DNA of 54,707 bases. Source: Meiothermus sp. (GTDB lineage Bacteria; Deinococcota; Deinococci; Deinococcales; Thermaceae). Below, one piece after another: positions 33,023 through 42,657 of the stretch. Location of the stretch: NCBI RefSeq assembly GCF_025060375.1, contig NZ_JANXCG010000021.1:1-54707 (forward strand). The letters are read 5' to 3'. The stretch's first letter is position 1; each line of letters starts with the position of its first letter. Both the position numbers and the translations under genes were made by a program. The notes below the pieces were generated by a model. That model did not search any database, was not told the DNA's origin, and saw only the letters and a program-made list of their open reading frames with translations.

Positions 33023-34135
33023 TTAGCTCCTTGGGCGCAGGGCTTCCTCAAGGGCCAGGGCTTTTCGCAGGCCCAGCTCGGTTAGCCGGAAGCCCTCCTT
33101 TCCGGGCTCCACCCACCCTTGGACCCTCAGGTGGTTCAGGTGACGCCAGGCTTTCGGGAGGGATTCCCCGCGGTGTAGAGCCAGCTCCTGCGGGGTGAGG
33201 CGTCCGTGGTTGGCGAGGAGGTGGGCGTCCAGGAGGAGGCGCTCTAGCGCTGTTCGGCGCCGATTTTGCCGGGTGCGTAGCCCTTGCCAGAACAGGCCCC
33301 GCAGGGGGGCAAAGAAGAGGGAAAAAAACACCACCGCAGTAATGGATAGAACAATCAGGGGACCGGTCGGTAGGTTCTCGCGGCTGGCCGAAAGGAGCGC
33401 CCCAGCAACCCCGGCCGAAGCGCCTAGCAACCCTGAGAGCCACACCATCCGGCCCAGCCGGTTGGTCCACTGCCGGGCGGCGGCGGCAGGGGCAACGAGC
33501 ATCGCGGCCATCAGCACCACCCCCACCGTCTGCAGGCCTACCATCACCGCCAGCACGATGAGCGAGGTGAGCAGGATACCCAACTCTCTTGTTGGAAGGC
33601 CTAGGCTGGTCGCGTAGGCGGGGTCAAAGGTGATCAGCTTGAACTCCTTGTAGAAGAGCCCCACCAGGGCTAGGGTAACCCCTCCCAGAAGCGCAAAGCC
33701 TACCACGTCTGAGCCGAGCAGGCCTGCAGCCTGACCGAAGATGAATCGGTCGAGACCGGCGGGGTTGCCCTGGTTGCCGTGCTGGATGAAGGTGAGCAGG
33801 GTCACCCCGAGGCCAAAGAAGCCGGAAAGCGCTACCCCTAAAGCGGCGTCCTGGGGCAGGCGGGTGTGGCGGAGCACGGCCAGGACCCACAGGGCAGCAG
33901 CCCACCCCGCTAGCCCCCCACCCAGAAGCAGAACCGAGGGGGTCTTGGAGCCGGTGAGCAGAAAGGCCAGGCAGATGCCCGGCAGGGCAGCGTGGGCCAG
34001 CACATCGCCAAACAGGCTCTGCTGACGCAAAAGGGCAAAAGCGCCCAGCACCCCGCCGATTAGACCCAGCAGGGCCGAGCCCAGGACGACGTTGCGCAGG
34101 GTGTAGTCGAGAACGGCCTGACTCAGGAGTTCCAT
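33023..34135 (-). CDS. Metal ABC permease (ABC-3) with C-terminal winged helix
   Basis: 370 residues, first permease of the pair. Residues 1 to about 285 are the ABC-3 membrane part ([27 protein letters not shown] near residue 26). The tail from about 290 carries [20 protein letters not shown], then a helix-turn-helix-like [20 protein letters not shown] and a wing [20 protein letters not shown], close in pattern to the N-terminal domain of DtxR/MntR (GLV...RGVRLTEAGYRVA of the regulator in this operon). It overlaps the ATPase gene by 13 bases. Transport of Mn, Zn or Fe; manganese or iron is favoured by the regulator. Confidence 0.88.
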   Translation of the reverse strand: MELLSQAVLDYTLRNVVLGSALLGLIGGVLGAFALLRQQSLFGDVLAHAALPGICLAFLLTGSKTPSVLLLGGGLAGWAAALWVLAVLRHTRLPQDAALGVALSGFFGLGVTLLTFIQHGNQGNPAGLDRFIFGQAAGLLGSDVVGFALLGGVTLALVGLFYKEFKLITFDPAYATSLGLPTRELGILLTSLIVLAVMVGLQTVGVVLMAAMLVAPAAAARQWTNRLGRMVWLSGLLGASAGVAGALLSASRENLPTGPLIVLSITAVVFFSLFFAPLRGLFWQGLRTRQNRRRTALERLLLDAHLLANHGRLTPQELALHRGESLPKAWRHLNHLRVQGWVEPGKEGFRLTELGLRKALALEEALRPRS

Positions 34136-34887
34136 ACCCGCTCTGGTTCAGCCTGTCCATCGAGGCCGGGGAGGGGCTGCTTGCCGTAGGTGCGCTCCAG
34201 GTTGCGGGGGGTGAAGGTGCTTTCCGTTGGGCCGCTGGCGATGACCTGCACGTTGAGGAGGGTCAGGTGGGCAAAGTACTCCCGCACCGTTTGCAAATCG
34301 TGGTGCACGATCACCGCGGTTTTCCCCCGGGCCCTTAGCCCTTCCAAGACCCTCAAAATGGCCTCCTCGCTGACCGCGTCTACCCCGGCGAAGGGCTCAT
34401 CCATGAAGTAGAGGTCGGCGTCTTGGACCAGGGCCCGCGCCAGGAAAACCCGCTGTTGCTGGCCTCCAGAAAGCTCGGAGATTTGTCGGTAGGCCAGGTC
34501 GCTTAGGGCCACCTGTTCCAGGGCCTCCATGGCGGCCTCCCGCTCTTTCTTGCCCGGTCGCCGGAACCACCCCAGGCGGCCATACAGCCCCATCATGACC
34601 ACATCCAGCACGTGGGTAGGGAAGTCCCAGTCCACGGAGGTGCGCTGGGGAACGTAGCCAATGCGCCTGCGAACCTGTTCCAGGGGCTGGCCGAAGAAGC
34701 GCACCCGTCCCGAGGCTTTGGGCACCATGCCCAAGGCGGCCTTGATTAGGGTGGACTTGCCCGCTCCGTTGGGACCCACAATGGCGCAAAGCTGGCCTTC
34801 CGGGATGGTCAGGTCCACGTCCCACAGCACCGGTCTATCGCGATAGATCACGGTCAAATCAAGAATTTCCAGGGGAGGAGGGGTCAT
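34123..34887 (-). CDS. Metal ABC transporter ATPase
   Basis: 254-residue ABC ATPase energising the two permeases. Walker [14 protein letters not shown] near residue 39, signature [16 protein letters not shown] near 144, Walker [13 protein letters not shown] near 166, H-loop VIVHHDLQT near 200. Sequence resembles the MntB/TroB/ZnuC group. The ATG at 34887 overlaps the binding-protein stop by four bases; a longer open frame upstream is merely antisense-free reading of the binding-protein gene in another frame. Confidence 0.94.
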   Translation of the reverse strand: MTPPPLEILDLTVIYRDRPVLWDVDLTIPEGQLCAIVGPNGAGKSTLIKAALGMVPKASGRVRFFGQPLEQVRRRIGYVPQRTSVDWDFPTHVLDVVMMGLYGRLGWFRRPGKKEREAAMEALEQVALSDLAYRQISELSGGQQQRVFLARALVQDADLYFMDEPFAGVDAVSEEAILRVLEGLRARGKTAVIVHHDLQTVREYFAHLTLLNVQVIASGPTESTFTPRNLERTYGKQPLPGLDGQAEPERVWNS

Positions 34888-35846
34888 GGCGCGTCTCCTA
34901 GAAGCCCGGCCACAATGGTGCGGACGTTGTGCTCCAGCATACCTATGTAGGTTCCCTCGGGGGTGCCGCGAGGCCCCGCTGCGTCGGAGAAGAGCTCTCC
35001 TCCCAGCTCCACCCTCCAGCCCTGGGCCCGTGCGGCGGCGATGACCGCCTCTATCGTCCTCCGGGGTACGCTGGACTCTACGAAAATGGCCCGGATGCGG
35101 CGTTGGACGATAAACCGGGCCAGCTCCTGGACATCGCGGGTACCTGCCTCGGCCACGGTGGAGACGCCCTGGAGGCCGCGTACCTCCAGCCCGTACCGGC
35201 GCCCGAAGTAGGCAAAGGCATCGTGGGCTGTGATGAGCACCCGCTGGCGGGGGGGAATCCGGGCAATCTGGCGTTGGATATAGGCATCTAGCCTCTCCAG
35301 CCGTTGCGTGTAGGCTCTGGCGTTGGCTTGGTAGTAGGAGGCGCCGGCGGGGTCTACCCGGCTTAGGGCGGCGGCTACCCGGTCTACGGTGAGTTTCCAC
35401 AGGGAAACGTCGAACCAGACATGGGGGTCGTAACTGTAGCGGCCTTGGCCTCCCTCGAGCCGGATTAGGCGTTCCCGGGGGATGGCGTCGGTGAGGGCGA
35501 CGGCCTTGGGTAGCCTTTCCAGGAGCTCTACCATCTTGCCTTCCAATTGGAGGCCGTTGTAGAAGACCAGGTCAGCCTGGGACAGGCGCCGCACATCGCC
35601 GGCAGAAGCCTTGTAGAGGTGCGGGTCCACCCCCGGGCCCATTAGGCCCTCCACCCGCACACGCTGACCCCCTACCTGCTCAACCAGGTCGGTGATGAAG
35701 TTGACCGTGGTCACCACGCGAACCGGGGTTTTTCCTGCGGGCTGTAGCCGCTCGAGCCCGCTGCTGGGGGCCGCCCAGGCCAGGCCGCACAGCGCCAGAG
35801 CGGCCCAGCTTCCTATTGGGAAACCTGGGAAAAAGCGCCTAAACAT
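34884..35846 (-). CDS. Metal-binding protein of the ABC transporter, TroA/MntC/ZnuA family
   Basis: 320-residue cluster A-I periplasmic binding protein. Signal peptide to about residue 25 (cleavage after WAA); the Cys in the signal is not a proper lipobox, so the protein is probably free in the periplasm. Metal ligands: His76 in GVDPHLYKA, His142 in SYDPHVWFD, a Glu in [10 protein letters not shown] and Asp in the last lobe; the His-rich loop of zinc-type ZnuA is missing, favouring manganese or iron. It overlaps the regulator gene by 8 bases. ATG 35846. Confidence 0.9.
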   Translation of the reverse strand: MFRRFFPGFPIGSWAALALCGLAWAAPSSGLERLQPAGKTPVRVVTTVNFITDLVEQVGGQRVRVEGLMGPGVDPHLYKASAGDVRRLSQADLVFYNGLQLEGKMVELLERLPKAVALTDAIPRERLIRLEGGQGRYSYDPHVWFDVSLWKLTVDRVAAALSRVDPAGASYYQANARAYTQRLERLDAYIQRQIARIPPRQRVLITAHDAFAYFGRRYGLEVRGLQGVSTVAEAGTRDVQELARFIVQRRIRAIFVESSVPRRTIEAVIAAARAQGWRVELGGELFSDAAGPRGTPEGTYIGMLEHNVRTIVAGLLGDAP

Positions 35847-36552
35847 AGCTCTTCACCTCGAGATGGACCCAAAGCACCTGGGCCAGGCTTTGGGGAAGGA
35901 GGTAGCGTTCCTTGCCCACCCGTACCCGGCTTCCTTCCCGGCTGTGCTCCAGAAGCTCAACCTCCGCGCCGGGGCGGAGGCCCAGGTGGGCGAAGAGGTT
36001 GAGGGCATCCTGGTCCTGGGTGGCCACCCGGGCCACGGTGCCTCGGCTGCCATGGGCCAGGGTGCTCAGCCTTTGGCTGGGCAGGGTATCGGGCAGCTTT
36101 AGGTCAGCGCTGGGAATGGCATCGCCATGAGGGTCGTGAGAGGGATGGCCGAGCCACTCGGCAATACGGGCCTCCAGGGCCTCGGAGATGTGGTGCTCGA
36201 GCCGCTCTGCCTCGGCGTGCACCTCCTCCCAGCCGTAGCCCAAGGCCTGGTGCAGGTAGGTCTCAAGGAGCCGGTGGTGGCGCAGGACCTCCAGGGCTAC
36301 TCGGTAGCCGGCCTCGGTGAGCCGCACGCCCCGGTAGGCCTCGTACACCACTAGACCCATCTCGGAGAGCTTTTTGAGCATTCCGGTTACCGAGGCGGGC
36401 TTGACCTGCATCTCCTGGGCCAGGGCCTGGGTGGAGACCGGCTGGGTCTCTTCAAGGCGGTAGGTGCCTGCACGGCTGCCACCCAGCAGCAGGACCTGCT
36501 TGAGGTAGTCCTCTTGGGCTTCGGAAAGGGGGGGGCGGTGAGGGCGGGGCAT
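35839..36552 (-). CDS. DtxR/MntR-family metal-dependent repressor
   Basis: 237 residues with the three DtxR domains: winged helix (1-75; VSTQALAQEMQVKPASVTGM then GLVVYEAYRGVRLTEAGYRV), dimerisation/metal domain (76-145; LRHHRLLETYLHQALGYGWEEVH and AERLEHHISEALEARIAEW) and a C-terminal SH3/FeoA-like domain from about 160. The metal-ligand pattern E..H..E.LEHHIS is conserved. It heads the operon and overlaps the binding-protein gene, so it controls its own uptake system. Mn(II) or Fe(II) would be corepressor. ATG 36552 follows GGGAGG. Confidence 0.93.
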   Translation of the reverse strand: MPRPHRPPLSEAQEDYLKQVLLLGGSRAGTYRLEETQPVSTQALAQEMQVKPASVTGMLKKLSEMGLVVYEAYRGVRLTEAGYRVALEVLRHHRLLETYLHQALGYGWEEVHAEAERLEHHISEALEARIAEWLGHPSHDPHGDAIPSADLKLPDTLPSQRLSTLAHGSRGTVARVATQDQDALNLFAHLGLRPGAEVELLEHSREGSRVRVGKERYLLPQSLAQVLWVHLEVKSYV

Positions 36553-36562
36553 AGACCTCCCG

Positions 36563-36587
36563 GTAGATTTGGGTAAGCAAAATCTAC
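36563..36587 (-). repeat. Inverted repeat in the leader of the dtxR operon
   Basis: Arms GTAGATTT (36563-36570) and AAATCTAC (36580-36587) with a 9-base spacer. It lies between the likely transcription start and the ATG at 36552, so it is either a second repressor site or an RNA hairpin next to the ribosome binding site. Confidence 0.6.
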
Positions 36588-36595
36588 TACCGCCT

Positions 36596-36624
36596 ATTTT
36601 TTAGGTTTAGCTAAAAAATGTCAA
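36596..36624 (-). promoter_or_regulatory. Promoter/operator of the dtxR metal-uptake operon
   Basis: On the minus strand TTGACA (36624-36619) and, 17 bases on, AAAAAT (36601-36596). The spacer is filled by a perfect inverted repeat, TTTTTTAG-N6-CTAAAAAA (36597-36618). The plus-strand reading TTAGGTTTAGCTAA (36601-36614) resembles the DtxR/IdeR box TTAGGTTAGGCTAACCTAA. A DtxR-type dimer here would block polymerase when metal is plentiful. Confidence 0.78.
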
Positions 36625-36628
36625 GGGT

Positions 36629-37876
36629 TTACTCCACGAGCAGCGCCCGGAAGTCGTTGAGGTTGCTCTGGGTCTCCCCGGTGATCAGGAGATCGCCTAA
36701 GGCCCTGAAGAAGTGGTGGGTGTCGTTTTGCTCGAGGTGGGCCTTGAGGTCTAGGCCGAACCGATGCGCCCGCACCCAGGTGTCGGGAGATAGAAGGGCA
36801 CCAGCCGCCTCGGTATTGCCGTCTATGCCGTCGGAGTCGGCTGCTAGGGCCCACACCCCCCTTTCGCCCAGGTAGTGGCACAGCCAGCCCAGAAACTCCT
36901 GGTTGCGCCCGCCCCGGCCCGTACCCCGCACCCTAACGCTGGCCTCCCCGCCTGAAAGCAGCACCACCGGTGGGCGGAAGGGCTCGCCGGAAGCCCGGAT
37001 GCTCTCTACCAAAGCGGCGTGGAAGCGGGCTAGCTCGCGGGCCTCGCCCTGGAAGCGGTCGGAGAGGATGACGGTGGGGTAGCCTCGCTCCTGCCAGTAG
37101 GCCCGTGCTGCCTGCAGGAGGGTCAGGTTGCTGCCGATAAGCCGGTTTTCCACCCGCGTGAAGAGGGGGTCGCCGGGCTTGGGGGTCTCGGGCAGCTCCC
37201 CCCGGAGGCCCTGCTCCAGGTGCGCCCGCACTGCAGGGAACTCGAGCCCGTAGCGCTCCAGTACCGCCAGGGCCTCGGCGTAGGTGCTGGGGTCGGGCAC
37301 GGTAGGCCCCGAGGCAATCACCGAAAGGTCGTCCCCCGGCACGTCGGAAAGGTAGAGGGCCCACACCCTGGCCCGGGTGGCCGCGGCCAGGCGGCCCCCT
37401 TTGACCTGGGAGAGGTGCTTGCGCAGGGCGTTGATTTCCTGTATGTCGGCCCCCGAGCGCAGAAGGGCCTGGGTGAGGGCCTGCTGAGTGGCCAGGTCCA
37501 CCCCCCAGGGGGCGCATAGCAGGGCGCTGCCGCCGCCGGAGATCAGCACCAGGAGGAGCTGCTCCGGCCTGAGCCGGGCCACCGCCTGCAAGACCCTCCG
37601 GGCGGCCTCTAGGCTCCGCCCGTCGGGCACCGGGTGTGCTCCGGGCAGCACCTCCCCGCCAGGGGGGAGAGCGGGCAAGGCAGCGCCGGCCTTGGGTACG
37701 GCCAGGTAGGGCGTGCCCGGGAAGCGGGCTAGCGCCGCCTGGAGCATGGGCAGGGCCGCCTTGCCCACCGCCACGATGAGGGCTGGGGGCTCGTCGGGCA
37801 GGTGGGGGGTGGTGAGTCGGGCGGGATGGGCGGCTGTGAGGGCGTGGTGCAGGCTTCCAATCAGGGCCTCGCGCAC
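36629..37876 (-). CDS. Glycerate 2-kinase, MOFRL family
   Basis: 415 residues of the GckA/MOFRL family, making 2-phosphoglycerate from D-glycerate and ATP; it brings glycerate from glyoxylate into glycolysis. ALIVAVGKAALPML near residue 32, ISGGGSALLCAP near 112, NALRKHLSQVKGGRLA near 150, LYLSDVPGDDLSVIASGPT near 174, and the MOFRL motif GRGGRNQEFL near 322 are all present. GTG start at 37876, 6 bases after a TATCTT box (37888-37883). It lies on the same strand downstream of glcDEF, fitting a glycolate-to-glycerate route, though the lipoprotein gene lies between. Confidence 0.9.
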   Translation of the reverse strand: MREALIGSLHHALTAAHPARLTTPHLPDEPPALIVAVGKAALPMLQAALARFPGTPYLAVPKAGAALPALPPGGEVLPGAHPVPDGRSLEAARRVLQAVARLRPEQLLLVLISGGGSALLCAPWGVDLATQQALTQALLRSGADIQEINALRKHLSQVKGGRLAAATRARVWALYLSDVPGDDLSVIASGPTVPDPSTYAEALAVLERYGLEFPAVRAHLEQGLRGELPETPKPGDPLFTRVENRLIGSNLTLLQAARAYWQERGYPTVILSDRFQGEARELARFHAALVESIRASGEPFRPPVVLLSGGEASVRVRGTGRGGRNQEFLGWLCHYLGERGVWALAADSDGIDGNTEAAGALLSPDTWVRAHRFGLDLKAHLEQNDTHHFFRALGDLLITGETQSNLNDFRALLVE

Positions 37877-37892
37877 AGCATCAAGATAGCAG

Positions 37893-37919
37893 GGCCCCCG
37901 GGTTTACTGCCCGGGGGCC
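37893..37919 (-). terminator. Strong hairpin between the lipoprotein and glycerate kinase genes
   Basis: Ten-bp stem GGCCCCCGGG / CCCGGGGGCC (37893-37902 with 37910-37919), 7-base loop. No T tract on either strand, so either an atypical terminator or an mRNA-stabilising hairpin. Confidence 0.55.
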
Positions 37920-37933
37920 GGGGGCATGCTGGC

Positions 37934-38629
37934 TTAGCGCAGCCAGAGGGGGGTGGTGAGGGACGTTCCGCTGATTCCGGCGGAATAGTACCACCGAAGG
38001 TCAGGGGGCAGGCTGGTGGAGGCGGTAGCCTGCTGTTGGATGCTGCTGCTGCTCGCGGCCTGTGTGCTGAGGATAAGGTAGTTCCAGCCCTGCTTGAAGT
38101 TGATGTTGAAGCTGGTTGAGGTAGCTGGGCTGGAGCCCGAGGCAGGACAGCTCGTGTTGCCGCTGATGGACACGTCGCGGTCCAGGTACAACAAGAGCCC
38201 CACCTTATCGCCTTGCTGCTGACCAAGGTTGGACGAGGGTGCCCGGCTGGCTGCGATGACCGTGCCAGAGGGGCTGTTGGAGCCGCCCAAATACGCAAGG
38301 ATGGAAACAAATAGAGAGGTATTTGCGTTGGTGGGGTTAGCGTTCACGGTGCCGGTGCAGCCGGAAGGAACGCTTAGGTCGAGGGGAGCGAGCGTGTTTT
38401 GGGCAGGCGTGGGCAGGTTGTAGGTGGTGTTGCCGTTGGCGTCTACGTTGCTCTGGGCGAACGGCGTGCTGGAGCCAGCTAGGAAGAACTCAATCCGGCC
38501 GCTCTGGCCGCTGGGCCAGCCCTCAATCCTGAGGGTGCCCCCCGAGCTGGGTGTGCCTCCTCCGCCCGGCTGGCAAGCGATTAGGATGGTGGATAGTCCC
38601 AGGAGAAGCGCGAGGGGTCTGCTCTTCAT
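37934..38629 (-). CDS. Lipoprotein rich in Ser/Thr/Asn/Gln, unknown function
   Basis: 231 residues with a type II signal peptide and lipobox ILIAC (Cys19), then a Gly/Pro/Ser linker. The mature protein is low in charge and high in Ser, Thr, Asn and Gln (for example QQQATASTSLPP near residue 205), with strand-like segments and two possible disulfide Cys (near 92 and 161). I do not recognise it. ATG 38629 has AGGAGG 6 bases upstream and a TATACT box at 38679. The composition, distinct from its neighbours, fits a surface-exposed protein. Confidence 0.7.
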   Translation of the reverse strand: MKSRPLALLLGLSTILIACQPGGGGTPSSGGTLRIEGWPSGQSGRIEFFLAGSSTPFAQSNVDANGNTTYNLPTPAQNTLAPLDLSVPSGCTGTVNANPTNANTSLFVSILAYLGGSNSPSGTVIAASRAPSSNLGQQQGDKVGLLLYLDRDVSISGNTSCPASGSSPATSTSFNINFKQGWNYLILSTQAASSSSIQQQATASTSLPPDLRWYYSAGISGTSLTTPLWLR

Positions 38630-38673
38630 AAAGATCCTCCTCATAGGACCGGCATACTTGCGCGGCCTCGGTG

Positions 38674-38679
38674 AGTATA
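38674..38679 (-). promoter_or_regulatory. -10 box of the lipoprotein gene
   Basis: TATACT on the minus strand (38679-38674). A TGGACA further up is 21 bases away, too far for a standard promoter. The leader would be about 38 bases and contains the Shine-Dalgarno AGGAGG. Confidence 0.45.
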
Positions 38680-38693
38680 GCACAGGCGCAGAC

Positions 38694-39956
38694 CTATAGT
38701 TGTCCAGCATAGGCCTTGTCTAGAAGCTCTACGGTGTGGAGTACCGGCAGGTTCTGGCCCAGCTTTCTAAGGTGGTTCTGGATCTGGGTGTGGCAGCCGA
38801 TATTGCCCGTGACCACCACCTGGGCTCCGGTGGCCAGAATGTTGCGGGCCTTGCGCTCTCCTAAGGTGGCAGCAATCTGGGGCTGCTCGAGGTTATACGT
38901 TCCCGCCGAGCCGCAGCAGAGCTCCCCTTCGGGAATCTCCACCAGCTCTACCCCCGGGATGCTCCGCAGGAGGGCCCGGGGCTCAGCCCGCACCCCCTGG
39001 GCATGGGCCAGGTGGCAGGCGTCGTGGTAGGCCACCCTGAGGGGCTCCTTGAGGGGTGGTACCTCCCTCAGGCCCAGCTCTACCAGAAACACGGCGATGT
39101 CCTTCACCCGCTGGGCCAGCGCCCGGGCCTCTTCCTCCTCGGCCTCTCCCCGGAAGAGCAGGGGGTACTCCTTGAGTCCCGAGCCGCAGCCCGCGGCGTT
39201 GGTGAGGATGGCGTCGTAGTCGCCGCTAAAGGCCCTCAGGTTCTGCCGCGCAAGCCGCAGGGCCCGCTCGCGCTCGCCGGTGTGCAAGGCCAGCGCCCCA
39301 CAGCAGACCTGCCCCTTGGGGATGACCACCTCCACCCCGTTGCGGGCCAGCACCCGGAGGGCCGCCCGGTTGAAGCCCGGCTGCAGCACCTGCTGGGCGC
39401 AGCCAGCCAGGAAGGCCACCCGGGCCCGGCGCTCCCCTTCGGCGGCAACCCGCTCGGGCAGGGGTTCGGGGGGAGGGAGCTCTGCAGGCAGCAGCTCCAG
39501 GGGAGCCCGCAGGAAAGAGGGCAGGAGGGGCTTTAGGGGCCGGGCCAGCCGGCCCAGACGGGCGGCCGCGCGGAAGCGCGCGGGATAGGGAAGGGTTTCC
39601 TGCAGCCCCATCCGAAAGGCCTTCTGGAACAGGGGACGGCGGCGCTTCGGTTCGCTGTAGGCCCGGAAGCTGGTGATGAGCTCACCGTAGGGCACCCCGC
39701 TGGGGCAGGCGGTCACACAGCCCAAACAGCCCAGGCACTTGTCAATGTAGGGCTGGGCTTCTTCCAGGCTCAGGCTTCCCTCCAGCACCTCCTTCATCAG
39801 GAAAATGCGGCCCCTGGGCGAGTCCATCTCCTCCCCCAGCACCTGGTAGGTGGGGCAGGCCGGCAGGCAGAAGCCGCAGTGCACGCAGGCCTCTATGGCG
39901 TGGGCCATAACCTCGCCCTGGGGGCCTACTTTTTCCGGGTCAATTCGGTGCTGCAT
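38694..39956 (-). CDS. glcF: Glycolate oxidase iron-sulfur subunit
   Basis: 420 residues. Two [4Fe-4S] ferredoxin clusters: [15 protein letters not shown] near residue 25 and [15 protein letters not shown] near 76; then two CCG domains, [16 protein letters not shown] near 222 and [14 protein letters not shown] near 350, with the [11 protein letters not shown] and [11 protein letters not shown] segments before them. It passes electrons from the flavin subunits to quinone. ATG 39956 is preferred; a TTG at 39983 is possible. It overlaps glcE by 17 bases. Lactate utilisation is the main alternative, but the three-gene D-E-F order points to glycolate. Confidence 0.92.
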   Translation of the reverse strand: MQHRIDPEKVGPQGEVMAHAIEACVHCGFCLPACPTYQVLGEEMDSPRGRIFLMKEVLEGSLSLEEAQPYIDKCLGCLGCVTACPSGVPYGELITSFRAYSEPKRRRPLFQKAFRMGLQETLPYPARFRAAARLGRLARPLKPLLPSFLRAPLELLPAELPPPEPLPERVAAEGERRARVAFLAGCAQQVLQPGFNRAALRVLARNGVEVVIPKGQVCCGALALHTGERERALRLARQNLRAFSGDYDAILTNAAGCGSGLKEYPLLFRGEAEEEEARALAQRVKDIAVFLVELGLREVPPLKEPLRVAYHDACHLAHAQGVRAEPRALLRSIPGVELVEIPEGELCCGSAGTYNLEQPQIAATLGERKARNILATGAQVVVTGNIGCHTQIQNHLRKLGQNLPVLHTVELLDKAYAGQL

Positions 39957-41019
39957 AACGCTCAAAGCGCCCCTCGGGGTCAAGGGCGGCGGTGACCTTC
40001 AGGCCGAAGGTCCCCTCCGAGTTTAGGCCAATCCTGGGGTTTGCCACAACCCCCCTTAGAATGAGTCCAGGTAAACCCTCGGCCCGCAGGGCCTCGTCCA
40101 GGGCTTCCACAGGCCCGCTCCAGGCCAGGTAGAGCAGGTGGCCTGCGCTCATGTAGCGCCGGGGTGCCGCTCCCAACCTTGCCTCCAGGGCGGGGATGTG
40201 CCGGGGGGTGAGGGCCACTTTGACCAGGTAGCCCTCGCCGAAATCGCGCAGGTCCCTTACCCCTTCCCAGTAGGCCTTCTCGGCTTCTTCCTGGAGCCTT
40301 TCTCCCCGCCGGCCCAAAAACCCCTCCAGGCGTTCCAGCCGGGCCGGCAGGGCCTCGGGTAGGCCTCCTAGGCGCAGGACCAGGCTGTTTGGGGGAACCA
40401 GGTCTAGGGCATAGAGTTCGATGGGTGAGGCCGCCAGGCGGTACAGGGCCTCTAGGGCTTCGCCCAGGTTGGGAAACGCCACCTTGAGGGTGGCGGTGGC
40501 CTTCGGGTAAGGGAAGACCTTGAAGGCCAGTTCGGTGAGGACGCCAAGCCTCCCCAGGCTGCCCACCATCAGCTTGGGGAGGTCAAAGCCTGCGGCGTTC
40601 TTCACCACCTTGCCACCCCCCCGCACGAGGTTGCCCAGGCCGTCCACAAACTCAACCCCCAGGATGAAGTCCCGCACCCCGCCGTAGCGGTTGCGCATGG
40701 GGCCCGAGAGCCCAGCCGCCACAGTGCCCCCCAAGGTGGCCCCCTGCCCCACAAAGGGAGGGTCAAAGGGCAGGTACTGCCCATGGGCTCTGAGCAGCGC
40801 TTCCAGCTCGGCGAGGGCGGTGCCGGCTCGAGCCACCACCACGTACTCCCCCGGGTTGTACTCGAGCACCCCCGAGAGGCCGGTGAGCTCGAGGGCCACC
40901 TGCCCTTCCTTAGGGGAGGAGAGGGCGGGTTTGCTCCCCCCGCCCCGCGGAAGGAGCCGCGGATGGCTTCGCACCGCCTCCTGCACCTCCTTTGGGTGGG
41001 TGGGCCGCAGGCTATTCAC
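39940..41019 (-). CDS. glcE: Glycolate oxidase FAD-binding subunit
   Basis: 359 residues, a second FAD-binding type 4 domain protein, shorter than GlcD. PCMH-type fold marks: [15 protein letters not shown] near residue 20, [21 protein letters not shown] near 61, [29 protein letters not shown] near 94 in the FAD site, and [22 protein letters not shown] near 138. GTG start 41019 overlaps glcD by 8 bases, so expression is coupled. Functions only in the GlcDEF complex. Confidence 0.9.
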   Translation of the reverse strand: MNSLRPTHPKEVQEAVRSHPRLLPRGGGSKPALSSPKEGQVALELTGLSGVLEYNPGEYVVVARAGTALAELEALLRAHGQYLPFDPPFVGQGATLGGTVAAGLSGPMRNRYGGVRDFILGVEFVDGLGNLVRGGGKVVKNAAGFDLPKLMVGSLGRLGVLTELAFKVFPYPKATATLKVAFPNLGEALEALYRLAASPIELYALDLVPPNSLVLRLGGLPEALPARLERLEGFLGRRGERLQEEAEKAYWEGVRDLRDFGEGYLVKVALTPRHIPALEARLGAAPRRYMSAGHLLYLAWSGPVEALDEALRAEGLPGLILRGVVANPRIGLNSEGTFGLKVTAALDPEGRFERYAAPN

Positions 41020-42445
41020 GCACGATCACCCCGGCCCTCTCCAGCGGGTGCGGGCCGGAAGGCGGCCTGGGCTCGCCGCCCGGGAACATCTTGCCCCGGT
41101 TGGAGAGCTCCAGGGGGTCTAGGGCCTGGCGGATGCGCCGCATGGCCTCCAGGTCGGTCGGGGAGAACATCTCCGGCATGTAGGCCCGCTTCTCCATGCC
41201 CACGCCGTGTTCGCCGGTGATGGAGCCCCCCAAGGCCACGCAGAGCCTGAGGATTTCCCCAGCCAGCTCTTCGGCTCGCTCGAGCTCACCGGGCACCCGG
41301 CCGTTGTAGAGGATAAGGGGGTGCAGATTTCCGTCGCCGGCGTGAAAAACATTGGCCACCCGCAGGCCGTAGCGTTCGGAGAGCCGCTCAATCTCCGCCA
41401 GGGCCTGGCCCAGCTTGGAGCGCGGCACCACCCCGTCCTGCACGATGTAGTCGGGGGAGAGCCGGCCTACCGCCGAGAAGGCGGCCTTGCGGCCCTTCCA
41501 GATTTTCATCCGCTCAGCCTCGCTTTGGGCCACCCGCACCTCGTAGGCCCCCGAGCTGCGAATCACCTGTTCGAGGTGATGCGCCTCGGCCTCAACCTCC
41601 GGGGCCTCACCCTCCAGCTCCACAATCAAAAGCGCCCGGGCTTCTCGAGGATACCCGGCCCCCACCGCTGCCTCGGCCGCCTCGATGGCCAGGGAGTCCA
41701 TGATCTCCATGGCCCCGGGAAGGATCCCCGAGGCCACCACCGCCGCCACCGCCTCCCCAGCTTTTTCCAGCGTGTCGTAGGCTGCCAGTACGGTGTGGTA
41801 GGCTTCTGGTTTGGGTAGAAGGCGCAGGGTTACCTCAGTGGCGATGCCCAGAAGCCCCTCGCTGCCCACGAAAAGGCCGAGCCAATCCGGCCCCACCCCC
41901 TCCAGGCTCTCGCTTCCCAGGGAGGCCGTTTCGCCATCTGGGAGCACCACCTTGGCCCCGAGGACGTGGTTGGAGGTCATGCCGTATTTTAGGCAGTGGG
42001 CCCCGCCGGAATTGAAGGCTAGGTTTCCCCCGATGGTAGAGACCGGCTGCGAGGAGGGGTCGGGGGCGTAGTAGAGGCCGTATGGGGCTGCGGCTAGGGA
42101 GACCTGTAGGTTGATAAAACCGGGCTGCACCACTGCGGTGCGCTCCTTGGGGTCAAGCCGCAGGAGCCGGTTCATCCGGTTGAGCGCGATAACAATGCCT
42201 CCCTCGACCGGTAGCGAGCCTCCCGAGAGGCTGGTGCCGGAGCCCCGGGCCACGTAGGGAATCCGGTGCTTTTGGCACCAGCGCACCGCCGCCACCACCT
42301 CCTCGTGGCTCTCGGGCAGGACCACCGCCAGCGGGCGCGCTCGGAAAGCGGTGAGGGCGTCAGACTCGTAGGGAGCGAGCTCGCCTGGCCTGTGCAGCAG
42401 GCCCTTGGGGAAGAGGATTTCGAGCTCACGCAAAGCCGGCGTCAT
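41012..42445 (-). CDS. glcD: Glycolate oxidase catalytic flavoprotein subunit
   Basis: 477 residues, FAD-linked oxidase; takes electrons from glycolate giving glyoxylate. FAD domain with [17 protein letters not shown] near residue 60, [21 protein letters not shown] near 130, then the C-terminal catalytic domain with [15 protein letters not shown] near 368 and the signature [17 protein letters not shown] near 413. Good Shine-Dalgarno GCAGGAGG before the ATG. First gene of glcDEF with a strong promoter. D-lactate dehydrogenase is a related possibility, made less likely by GlcE and GlcF. Confidence 0.93.
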   Translation of the reverse strand: MTPALRELEILFPKGLLHRPGELAPYESDALTAFRARPLAVVLPESHEEVVAAVRWCQKHRIPYVARGSGTSLSGGSLPVEGGIVIALNRMNRLLRLDPKERTAVVQPGFINLQVSLAAAPYGLYYAPDPSSQPVSTIGGNLAFNSGGAHCLKYGMTSNHVLGAKVVLPDGETASLGSESLEGVGPDWLGLFVGSEGLLGIATEVTLRLLPKPEAYHTVLAAYDTLEKAGEAVAAVVASGILPGAMEIMDSLAIEAAEAAVGAGYPREARALLIVELEGEAPEVEAEAHHLEQVIRSSGAYEVRVAQSEAERMKIWKGRKAAFSAVGRLSPDYIVQDGVVPRSKLGQALAEIERLSERYGLRVANVFHAGDGNLHPLILYNGRVPGELERAEELAGEILRLCVALGGSITGEHGVGMEKRAYMPEMFSPTDLEAMRRIRQALDPLELSNRGKMFPGGEPRPPSGPHPLERAGVIVRE

Positions 42446-42466
42446 GCGGCCTCCTGCTGTGCTTTG

Positions 42467-42495
42467 AAGCTAGCCTGGGGCGATTTTTTTGTCAA
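42467..42495 (-). promoter_or_regulatory. Promoter of glcDEF
   Basis: TTGACA (42495-42490), 17 bases, TAGCTT (42472-42467) on the minus strand, giving a leader of about 15-20 bases including the Shine-Dalgarno. A run of seven A follows the -35 box. The rest of the gap 42496-42657 shows nothing else recognisable. Confidence 0.72.
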
Positions 42496-42657
42496 TACAG
42501 CGGGCTGGTCCTCCCCCTTTGTGGGCAGGAAGGGAGTTTGATGCGTCGCTGGGTCTCCCTTGAGGCCCGCCTCTGGTGGGGTTCCTGCGCGGCCCCAGAC
42601 AAACCTGAACGCGCTGTGAGCTCGCTCGGCGGCCAGCCAGGTGAGGGAAAGCAGCTG

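Noticed and set aside
34888-35400. Long upstream extension of the metal ABC ATPase frame
   Set aside because: It lies in another frame of the binding-protein gene, with Arg/Pro-rich sequence typical of shadow frames.
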